Below, in pieces: positions 54,813 to 62,102 of a stretch of 64,000 nt of DNA (within the stretch, counting starts at the first letter, position 1; every line of letters starts with the position of its first letter). The DNA lies in contig NJBM01000014.1 in NCBI GenBank assembly GCA_005223045.1, forward strand, positions 62,001-126,000, read 5' to 3'. The notes below the pieces were generated by a model, which saw only the letters and a list, made by a program, of their open reading frames with translations, did not search any database and was not told the DNA's origin. This DNA comes from Planctomycetes bacterium B3_Pla. GTDB taxonomy: Bacteria > Planctomycetota > Phycisphaerae > Sedimentisphaerales > Anaerobacaceae. The position numbers and the translations under genes were made by a program.

Positions 54813-56456
54813 ATGAAACTCTTAAAACTACTCTGCTTTGTTTTGCCATTGACGCTTATCGCTGCCGGAGTCAAGAGCGAATCGGAAAAAGACAATGAAT
54901 TGAGCGAGTCACTTCTCCAGGTCGCGGCTAAAGGTGACATTGCCCGGGTCAAATCCCTCCTGTCGAAGGGGGCCGACGTCAACGCAAAGGATAAGTTCGG
55001 ATGGACTGCCCTTCACTTAGCAACAGCTCAAGGCTCAGAAGATGTGGTCAAGTTCCTTATTGCCGGCGGTGCCGACGTCAATGCAAAGGAGAAAGCCGGC
55101 GATACACCTCTGCACTTAGCGACAGATCTGGGCCAAAAGGCTATGGTGGAATTATTTCTTGTCAAAGGCGCCGACGTTAATATAAGGCGCAAGGATGGCT
55201 CAACACCTCTGCACATCGCGGCCGAAAATGGTCGGAAAGACTCCGCCGAACTCCTTATTGACAGGGGTGCAGATGTTAACGCGAAAGATGCGGAAAATCG
55301 GACACCGTTACACAGGGCAACAAACAAAGAGGTGGCTGAACTGCTTATTGTAAAAGGGGCAGATATCAAAGCAAAGAACAAGCGGGGCGTAACGCCGTTG
55401 CACGAGGCGGCCGGGCATGGCCAGAAAGATATAGCAGAACTGCTTATCGCCAAAGGGGCAGACATCAAAGCAAAGAACAAGTGGGGCGTAACGCCGTTGC
55501 ACCGGGCGGCCGTGTATGGCCAGAAAGATATAGCAGAACTGCTTATCGCCAAAGGTGCCGATATCAATGCAAGAGGCTCCCAGAAGCGCACACCTCTTCA
55601 CTTTGCAAGCGCAAGGGGCCATGAGGAAATCGCAGAGTTTCTGCTGGCAAATGGTGCCGAGGTGGACGCACGAACCATGCGCGGCCAGACGGGACTGCAC
55701 CTCGCGGTCGTAGAAAGTAACAAGGATATGTTTGAGCTGCTGTTAGCCCATGGCGCCGACCTGCATGCCACTGACTACTGTCACTGGACAGTTCTGCAAA
55801 CAGCTATGTGGTGGTGGAATTGGGGTGGTGGTGGAGGGGAGGAAATGGTCCGATACCTGCTCGGCAAAGGTCTCAAGGCCCCGCCTATCCACTTAGCGGC
55901 CTACTTTGGAGAGCTTCAGAAGGTGCAGGGCCTCCTTGCCGATGGGGTCAGCGTCAATTCGAGAGACAGCGCCGGCTTTACTCCACTACACTATGCCCTC
56001 GACCGAGGTCATGAAGAAGTGGCCGAATTGCTCATCAGCAAAGGTGCGGATGTCAATGCAAGGACTTTGCATGACCAGACACCACTGATAGCAGCAAAAA
56101 CTACGGATATGACGGCCCTGCTCATTGCCAAAGGCGCTGATGTAAACATAAACACCAAATCTGGGCATAGTCCTCTCCTCAGGGCGATAGATCGAGTCAA
56201 TACCCAACAGGCGGAGCTGCTTATCTCCCACGGAGCTGACGTCAATGCGAAGATGTCCTTGTGGGCCGGGAAAGGGAAAACGCCTTTGCACCTGGCGTGC
56301 ATAGTAGGGGACAAGGCCATCGTCGAAATGCTCCTTGCTAAGGGGGCGGATATAAACGCTAAGACCGACAAGGGTGATACACCCCTGTCTCTGGCAAAGG
56401 AGAGGGGTCGCGAGCGAATCGTCGAACTGCTCCGCCGGCACAGGGCCAAAGAATAA
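54813..56456 (+). CDS. Exported ankyrin-repeat protein
   Basis: A 547-residue protein with a signal peptide (MKLLKLLCFVLPLTLIAAGVKS) and about fifteen ankyrin repeats (TALHLATAQGSEDVVKFLI, DVNAKEKAGDTPLHLAT). Two neighbouring repeats are nearly identical copies at DNA level (55359-55556). An odd Trp/Gly-rich insertion (WWWNWGGGGG) interrupts the series around residues 331-340. Ankyrin proteins mediate protein binding; extracytoplasmic forms are less usual. It sits between TolB-like paralogues 2 and 3 (95 bases before paralogue 3). Confidence 0.9.
   Translation: MKLLKLLCFVLPLTLIAAGVKSESEKDNELSESLLQVAAKGDIARVKSLLSKGADVNAKDKFGWTALHLATAQGSEDVVKFLIAGGADVNAKEKAGDTPLHLATDLGQKAMVELFLVKGADVNIRRKDGSTPLHIAAENGRKDSAELLIDRGADVNAKDAENRTPLHRATNKEVAELLIVKGADIKAKNKRGVTPLHEAAGHGQKDIAELLIAKGADIKAKNKWGVTPLHRAAVYGQKDIAELLIAKGADINARGSQKRTPLHFASARGHEEIAEFLLANGAEVDARTMRGQTGLHLAVVESNKDMFELLLAHGADLHATDYCHWTVLQTAMWWWNWGGGGGEEMVRYLLGKGLKAPPIHLAAYFGELQKVQGLLADGVSVNSRDSAGFTPLHYALDRGHEEVAELLISKGADVNARTLHDQTPLIAAKTTDMTALLIAKGADVNINTKSGHSPLLRAIDRVNTQQAELLISHGADVNAKMSLWAGKGKTPLHLACIVGDKAIVEMLLAKGADINAKTDKGDTPLSLAKERGRERIVELLRRHRAKE
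55359..55556 (+). repeat. Two tandem 99-bp ankyrin units, recently duplicated
   Basis: Units 55359-55457 and 55458-55556 differ at about seven of 99 positions by eye. Each encodes one 33-residue ankyrin repeat, so the reading frame is preserved. The other repeats in the gene are far more divergent, which points to a recent unit duplication. Confidence 0.8.
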
Positions 56457-56551
56457 TTAGGGCTGCCATGCATCAGGCTGACCATTGAATCAGCAGCAGA
56501 TTCACTGATGCCGGTGAACCTGAGTTGCGCCGAATGAAAGGAGAATGTAAT

Positions 56552-57628
56552 ATGAGAATAACATTTGATTACAAAAAACACATATCATTCCCATGCATTC
56601 TTTTCTATTTGTGGCTCTGTATTTTTTCATTCGTCCAGACAACTCAGAGCTCACAACCTGTAAATGAAGATGAACCGTCGGTGGGGCCTAATGAGAAATC
56701 GGGAATAGATCTCAAAGCGATTCCCTTCAAGATCATCTATGAAACTTTCAGAGAAACGGACGGCAAAGAAAACTGGGAGTTATTTCTCATGAACGCGGAC
56801 GGTTCCAACGCAACTAACCTGACCCGGACACCGGATGTGGATGAAATGTGTCCCCATGCCTCGCCCGATGGGACAAAGGTTTGTTTTGTTGCCGATGAGG
56901 GAACGGGCAGAAACAAGGTTCGCAATGTTTATTACATGAATATTGACGGTACCGGCCGGGTCAAGGTTGCCGACAATGCCAGACAGCCGTGCTGGAGTCC
57001 GGATGGCAAGACCATCGCCTATGTAAAGGGCGAATACGAGCGTTACACTACCCGAGCCTACGGTACGAAAGGATTGTTCTTTTACGATATAGCAACTGGA
57101 AGTCATGAGCAACATCCAAACAAAGAGCTGCACCATATATACAACATCTGCTGGTCACCGGACGGCAAGTGGTTTGTCGCCTCCGTGACCGGCGGGATGG
57201 GTTTCGGAGGTTCTAATATTGCCTTTGAAGCGCACGGGACAGGAGTGTTTGACCTTAAAAAGTATGGAATCGATGGTTGTCGGCCGGACCTCAGTCCCGA
57301 CGGCGGAACAATAGGTTGGGCAGAGATAAGTGAGGTGGATGTGTACGTTGCCGATATCGACCTGACTTTGTCGATGCCGCGGGTGGCTGCTCTTCGCGGC
57401 GTTGCCAAGTGTGAAACGGGAAACTGTGTCAACCACACTGACTTTTCACCGGACGGCCGGTACATTGCTTTTGGCTATGGTCCCGAGGTCTATTACGAGG
57501 TCGGCCGCAAAGCGGCAGGCTGGAATATCTGCGTAGGTGACCTGACGGGCAAATGGGTCCAGATCACTACCGACGGAAAACACAACAAGGAGCCCGACTG
57601 GGTGCCGATTCGGACGCTGAGTCGTTAA
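56552..57628 (+). CDS. Exported TolB-like propeller, paralogue 3
   Basis: A 358-residue paralogue with signal segment CILFYLWLCIFSFVQTTQS and blades WELFLMNADGSNATNLT, PHASPDGTKVCFVADEGTGR, NVYYMNIDGTGRVKV and QPCWSPDGKTIAYVKGEYERY, ending HNKEPDWVPI. AAAGGAG lies eight bases before the ATG at 56552. The blades are closest in sequence to paralogues 1 and 2. It precedes the FGE/HDAC-type fusion gene by 15 bases. Confidence 0.88.
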   Translation: MRITFDYKKHISFPCILFYLWLCIFSFVQTTQSSQPVNEDEPSVGPNEKSGIDLKAIPFKIIYETFRETDGKENWELFLMNADGSNATNLTRTPDVDEMCPHASPDGTKVCFVADEGTGRNKVRNVYYMNIDGTGRVKVADNARQPCWSPDGKTIAYVKGEYERYTTRAYGTKGLFFYDIATGSHEQHPNKELHHIYNICWSPDGKWFVASVTGGMGFGGSNIAFEAHGTGVFDLKKYGIDGCRPDLSPDGGTIGWAEISEVDVYVADIDLTLSMPRVAALRGVAKCETGNCVNHTDFSPDGRYIAFGYGPEVYYEVGRKAAGWNICVGDLTGKWVQITTDGKHNKEPDWVPIRTLSR

Positions 57629-57643
57629 TTAGGAGTATGTCAG

Positions 57644-59482
57644 ATGGGGACGCGATTGATCAAAATGACAGTGGGGATCTCTTGTTTGCTGCTGATATTG
57701 CCGGTCATCTCCGGCTGCCGCCGTGCCAAGGACACCGCCAGTATACCAGAGGTTATAAAAACAAAGACGGGAATTGAGATGGTGAAAATTCCCGGAGGCT
57801 GGTTTGAGATGGGAAGCGAGAATGGCGAGTCCGACGAGTCGCCGGCGCACAAGGTATGGATAACCCCCTTCTTGATGGATAAATACGAGGTGGTCCAGGA
57901 GCAGTTCAAAAAGTATCAGCTCCCCGATCCCTCTCACTTCAAGAATCCGCAGCATCCTTTAGAGCAGATAAACTGGACCGATGCGACCCTGTACTGCAAC
58001 GACCGTTCGCTTGCAGAAGGTCTTGAGCCTTGCTACGATGAAGAAACCTGGGCGTGCAACTTCGCGGCAAACGGATACAGACTCCCCACGGAAGCGGAAT
58101 GGGAATACGCCTGCCGCGCGGGCACAAGCTCGAAGTACAGTTTTGGAAACAACGCACGGACTTTAAGAGCGCATGCGTGGTTCACCGAAAACTCGTCCGA
58201 AAAGACGCAACACACAGGGCAGAAGAAGCCCAACCCGTGGGGACTCTACGACATGCACGGAAACGTCTCGGAGTGGTGCAATGATTTCTATTCCGAGCAC
58301 TATTACGGACAAAGCCCTCAAAGAGATCCCAAGGGACCGCCCGAAGGAAAAGAAAGGGTCCTGCGCGGCGGAGCGTGGAACTCCAGCGCCGACAGTTGCC
58401 GGTCAACATATCGTGCGAGCGATCCTTCAATAAATGACACCTGTCTGGCTAATGACGCCATAGGATTTCGCTGCGTTAGAAACGCGCCCGATAATCAATC
58501 AAGTGAGCCAAATATGACGAGCGACAAGCAAAGCAAGAACACCACGAAGACAGGGCTGATCTACGACGACATTTATCTGGAACACAAGACCACGCCCGGT
58601 CACCCGGAAAGGCCTGAAAGATTAGTCGAGATCACCAGCAGGTTGAAAGCGGAGGGGCTGCATAGTCAGTTGTTTGAAGTAAAGCCCGCCCCGGCCGGCG
58701 TGGATTGGATCCAGACGGTCCACTCACTGGAGTATATAGACCGCGCGATGCGATGTAGTGAAAACAACGTCGGGTATCTGGATTCGCTGGATGTCCCGAT
58801 ATCCCCCAGGTCCTACGAAGCGGCAGTGATGGCCGCAGGTGGCGTGCTGGCCGCCGTCGATGCCGTTATGGAAAAGAAAGTCGCAAACGCATTCTGTGCC
58901 GTCCGTCCGCCCGGTCACCATGCACTCGAGGACCAGGCGATGGGATTCTGTATTTTCAATAACGTCGCTATCGGCACAAAGTATGTCCAGAAGAAGTACG
59001 GACTGTCGAACGTGCTCATCGTGGACTGGGACGTACACCACGGCAACGGCACCCAGGCGACATTTTACGATGACCCGACGGTGCTCTATTTCAGCGTGCA
59101 CCAGTATCCCTTCTATCCCGGCACGGGAAGCGAAGCCGAAAAGGGCGCCGGCAAAGGCTTGAACTCCTGCATTAACGTGCCCTTGCAGGCCGGCTCCGGC
59201 GACAGTGTGTACGTGGAGGCTTTTGAAAAGAAGCTCCGGCCCGCGGCCCTCGATTTCTCGCCCGACTTCGTGTTTATCTCCGCCGGATTCGACGCCCACG
59301 AGAATGATCTGCTCGGCGGCATGGCAGTCACCGCGGAAGGATTCGCCAAACTGACCGAGATTGTCAAAGGAATCGCGCAGAAGTGCTGCGAAGGACGGCT
59401 CGTTTCTGTTCTCGAAGGAGGCTATCACATGGAAGGGCTCGCCGCCTCGGTAGAGTCGCACATCCGCGTTTTGACAAGATAA
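57644..59482 (+). CDS. Lipoprotein fusion: FGE/SUMF1-type domain plus histone-deacetylase-type amidohydrolase
   Basis: A 612-residue protein with lipobox VISGC. Residues about 45-280 are an FGE-sulfatase/SUMF1 domain (VKIPGGWFEMGSENGESDE, GYRLPTEAEWEYACRAGT, LYDMHGNVSEWCNDFY, VLRGGAW). Of the two active cysteines of true FGE, only Cys252 remains; the first position is Ser247, so formylglycine formation is unlikely. After a linker, residues about 300-612 are a class I/II HDAC fold with complete catalytic residues: His425-His426 (PPGHH), zinc ligands Asp463 and His465 (DWDVHHGNGT), Asp550 (GFDAHEND) and Tyr594 (LEGGYH). It may remove acyl groups from surface amides. AGGAG supports the start; no stop or frameshift separates the halves. 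Confidence 0.88.
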   Translation: MGTRLIKMTVGISCLLLILPVISGCRRAKDTASIPEVIKTKTGIEMVKIPGGWFEMGSENGESDESPAHKVWITPFLMDKYEVVQEQFKKYQLPDPSHFKNPQHPLEQINWTDATLYCNDRSLAEGLEPCYDEETWACNFAANGYRLPTEAEWEYACRAGTSSKYSFGNNARTLRAHAWFTENSSEKTQHTGQKKPNPWGLYDMHGNVSEWCNDFYSEHYYGQSPQRDPKGPPEGKERVLRGGAWNSSADSCRSTYRASDPSINDTCLANDAIGFRCVRNAPDNQSSEPNMTSDKQSKNTTKTGLIYDDIYLEHKTTPGHPERPERLVEITSRLKAEGLHSQLFEVKPAPAGVDWIQTVHSLEYIDRAMRCSENNVGYLDSLDVPISPRSYEAAVMAAGGVLAAVDAVMEKKVANAFCAVRPPGHHALEDQAMGFCIFNNVAIGTKYVQKKYGLSNVLIVDWDVHHGNGTQATFYDDPTVLYFSVHQYPFYPGTGSEAEKGAGKGLNSCINVPLQAGSGDSVYVEAFEKKLRPAALDFSPDFVFISAGFDAHENDLLGGMAVTAEGFAKLTEIVKGIAQKCCEGRLVSVLEGGYHMEGLAASVESHIRVLTR

Positions 59483-59491
59483 GGACGCTAA

Positions 59492-60868
59492 ATGTACTTC
59501 CACACCTGGCCGTTTCTGCTGTTCTTCCTGATCGTCTATCCGACGTATCTGGCTCTAAAAGCAACAAAGCTCAGGCTCCCGGTCCTTTTGGCCGCCTCCT
59601 ATTTCTTCTACGGATGGCTCAATCCGCTCTACCTGCTTCTTATCACGTACTCGACCGCCCTTGACTACACAGTCGTTACGAGAATGGCAAAAAGCCAACA
59701 CAAAAAAACCTGGCTTGCCGTAAGCATAGTGAACAATCTCGGCCTCCTGGGCTTTTTCAAATACGGCGCCTTCGTCACCGACAATTTTAACGCTCTCTTG
59801 TCGTCTCTGAATATCCCGTATCTTGTCCCGGCGCCGGGCATGCTCCTGCCCGTCGGATTGTCCTTCTACACCTTTCAATCGCTGAGCTACACTATCGATT
59901 ACTATCGCGGCAACGTCGAAAGGGAGACAAGTATCATAAGATATGCCGCTTTTGTCTCGCTTTTCCCCAGGCTGCTGGCCGGTCCCATCGAGAGAGCCAG
60001 GAATCTTCTGCCTCAATTGCACAAGACGCCGAAAGTCTCAGGACAGGATGTCGCCGACGGCCTGTCTCTGTTCATCGTGGGGCTTTTCAAGAAAGTCGCG
60101 TTAGCCGACTACCTGGCTCTCTATGTCAACAAGGTTTATGCCGCTCCCGATCAGTTTCAGTCGCCCGCCCTGATTCTTGCGACTTTTCTGTTCGCCTGGC
60201 AGATATATTTCGACTTCAGCGGCTACACCGACATGGCGCGAGGCATAGCGAGGATGATGGGCTTTCGCCTGATGCTCAACTTCAATAATCCATATTTGGC
60301 CGCAAGCCTTGGAGATTTCTGGTCGAGGTGGCACATCAGCCTCTCTTCATGGTTCAAAGATTACCTGTATATCCCTCTTGGCGGAAATCGCAAAGGGACA
60401 TTCAACACCTACAGGAATATGTTCCTGGTCATGGTGATTTCAGGATTGTGGCACGGTGCGGCATGGACATTTGTCATCTGGGGCGCGCTGCACGCGCTCG
60501 GGCGTTTTTTCACGCGAGAGCTGGAAAGGACCGCGTTTTATAAAGAAAAGGTGCCGAAGCTGATCAAACAACTGCTCGTATTCGCCTTTGTCACCTTTGC
60601 CTGGATTTTCTTCCGGGCCGAGGGCATCGGCGAGGCGTGGGTGATTGTGAGAAGGATATTCAGTTCAGGATGGGCAGACCCTTATTGTCCCGTATTGGCG
60701 TTGGCTCTTATTCTCGCAGTGTGGCTCTATCAGTTTGCTTATGAGTCGAGGATTAAATGGCTCCTTGAGTCGAGGCCTGTTCGCGTGGGAATCGTTGTCG
60801 CCATGATTGTTTACTTAGCCGTTTTCGCCCCATCGAGCGACCAGGCGTTTATCTATTTGCAGTTCTGA
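59492..60868 (+). CDS. AlgI-like MBOAT O-acyltransferase
   Basis: A 458-residue polytopic membrane protein of the MBOAT family. Conserved motifs are PVGLSFYTFQSLSYTIDYYRG, FPRLLAGPIERA, YFDFSGYTDMARGIARMMGF, DFWSRWHISLSSWFKDYLY and the catalytic His321 in ISGLWHGAAWTFVIWG. In alginate and peptidoglycan O-acetylation systems such proteins move acetyl groups across the membrane to an SGNH-type partner. It begins nine bases after the HDAC-type fusion gene, with AAGGA before the ATG, and is followed 61 bases later by an SGNH-type gene. Confidence 0.94.
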   Translation: MYFHTWPFLLFFLIVYPTYLALKATKLRLPVLLAASYFFYGWLNPLYLLLITYSTALDYTVVTRMAKSQHKKTWLAVSIVNNLGLLGFFKYGAFVTDNFNALLSSLNIPYLVPAPGMLLPVGLSFYTFQSLSYTIDYYRGNVERETSIIRYAAFVSLFPRLLAGPIERARNLLPQLHKTPKVSGQDVADGLSLFIVGLFKKVALADYLALYVNKVYAAPDQFQSPALILATFLFAWQIYFDFSGYTDMARGIARMMGFRLMLNFNNPYLAASLGDFWSRWHISLSSWFKDYLYIPLGGNRKGTFNTYRNMFLVMVISGLWHGAAWTFVIWGALHALGRFFTRELERTAFYKEKVPKLIKQLLVFAFVTFAWIFFRAEGIGEAWVIVRRIFSSGWADPYCPVLALALILAVWLYQFAYESRIKWLLESRPVRVGIVVAMIVYLAVFAPSSDQAFIYLQF

Positions 60869-60929
60869 CTCGGAAAGTTACCAGCGGGCAGGCCTATGTG
60901 CCGGCTCCTGTAATAGAGGTAAAAAAGCA

Positions 60930-62054
60930 ATGCAGAAAGAAAGCATACCGGATGCCCGCAGAAGCGAGGACATCCCTTTCGGCTCAAACGGCATACGACT
61001 GTCCGCATGGGAATGGGTCGTCGTCGCAGTCCTCTGTTCGGCTTTGTTCTATTTCGGACCGGCCCTCTGGGGGCAACTCGGAGAACTTGAATCCGGACCC
61101 GACTACCGCCTGGGCTACAAGCTCAGCGGCGACTATTGGCTCTATGACCGCCTCTGCCGCCAGGCCTGCTCGCGGCACGAAACAGTCGTGCTCGGAGACT
61201 CGGTCGTATGGGGCCATTACGTACCCGGGGCCGGCACGCTGTCGCACTATCTCAATGAAAATGCCGGGCACGATCAGTTCGTCAACCTGGGCGTGGATGG
61301 TTTTCATCCCGCGGCGCTTGGGGGATTGCTCAGGTACTACGGCCGGGACATCTCGGGCAAGAAAGTGATCCTGCATCTTAATCCCCTTTGGATGACCTCC
61401 AGAAAACACGACCTGCAAATTGAAAAGGAGTTCCGTTTCAATCATCCAAAGCTGGTCCCACAGTTTACTACCAGGATTCCATGCTACAAGGATTCGTTTT
61501 CAAAGAGGTTTTCCGCCGTGTTGGAACGCAATACGCCTTTACTCGGCTGGACTTCACATCTAAAGATGGCGTATTTCGAGAACATGGATCTGCCGACGTG
61601 GACTATGGAGCATCCCTACCGTAATCCCCTGGCCGCAATCACGCTCGAACTGCCGGTCTCCGAGAATGATGATCCACAAGAGTACGTTTCCTGGGAGGAC
61701 AGAGGGATTTCCAAACAAGATTTTCAATGGGTCGAACCTGGGACGTCGCTGCAATGGAGCTTCTTCCGGCAGACCATTAAATTGTTAAGAGCAAGGAAAA
61801 ACACGGTCTTTGTCCTGGTCGGCCCGTTCAACGAGCACATATTCAAGGGTCAAAGCGCAGACGTTTATCGAAAGATGCAAAATGAAATTGCCGATTGGCT
61901 CCGGCAGAACAACGTCGCCTTCTTCATGCCGCCGGCGTTGCCCAGTGAGCTTTACAGCGACGCCAGCCACCCGTTAGCCGAAGGATACGCCATGCTCGCA
62001 GAGCAACTCTTCGAGAATGAATCTTTCAGATCGAGCATCCTCCAGGCGCATTAG
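60930..62054 (+). CDS. Membrane-anchored SGNH-type esterase/acyltransferase
   Basis: A 374-residue protein with one N-terminal membrane helix (about 27-46, WVVVAVLCSALFYFGPALW). The catalytic set of an SGNH fold is visible: Ser91 in VLGDSVVWG (block I), Gly/Asn-like blocks after it, and Asp344-x-x-His347 in SDASHPLAEGY (block V). It is like the AlgJ/AlgX or DUF1574 partners of MBOAT acyltransferases. AGAGGT precedes the ATG. It is the last gene of the operon and converges with a PQQ gene 48 bases downstream. Confidence 0.85.
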   Translation: MQKESIPDARRSEDIPFGSNGIRLSAWEWVVVAVLCSALFYFGPALWGQLGELESGPDYRLGYKLSGDYWLYDRLCRQACSRHETVVLGDSVVWGHYVPGAGTLSHYLNENAGHDQFVNLGVDGFHPAALGGLLRYYGRDISGKKVILHLNPLWMTSRKHDLQIEKEFRFNHPKLVPQFTTRIPCYKDSFSKRFSAVLERNTPLLGWTSHLKMAYFENMDLPTWTMEHPYRNPLAAITLELPVSENDDPQEYVSWEDRGISKQDFQWVEPGTSLQWSFFRQTIKLLRARKNTVFVLVGPFNEHIFKGQSADVYRKMQNEIADWLRQNNVAFFMPPALPSELYSDASHPLAEGYAMLAEQLFENESFRSSILQAH

Positions 62055-62102
62055 CAACGTGTTCGCCCGTCAAGTATGAATCTATAAGCCGTTGCCGCCC
62101 AA

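Noticed and set aside
57644-59482. FGE-HDAC fusion as a sequencing artefact joining two genes
   Set aside because: The frame is continuous through a natural-looking Ser/Asn/Lys/Thr-rich linker, with no second ribosome site before the internal ATG near 58514, so a real fusion is more likely.
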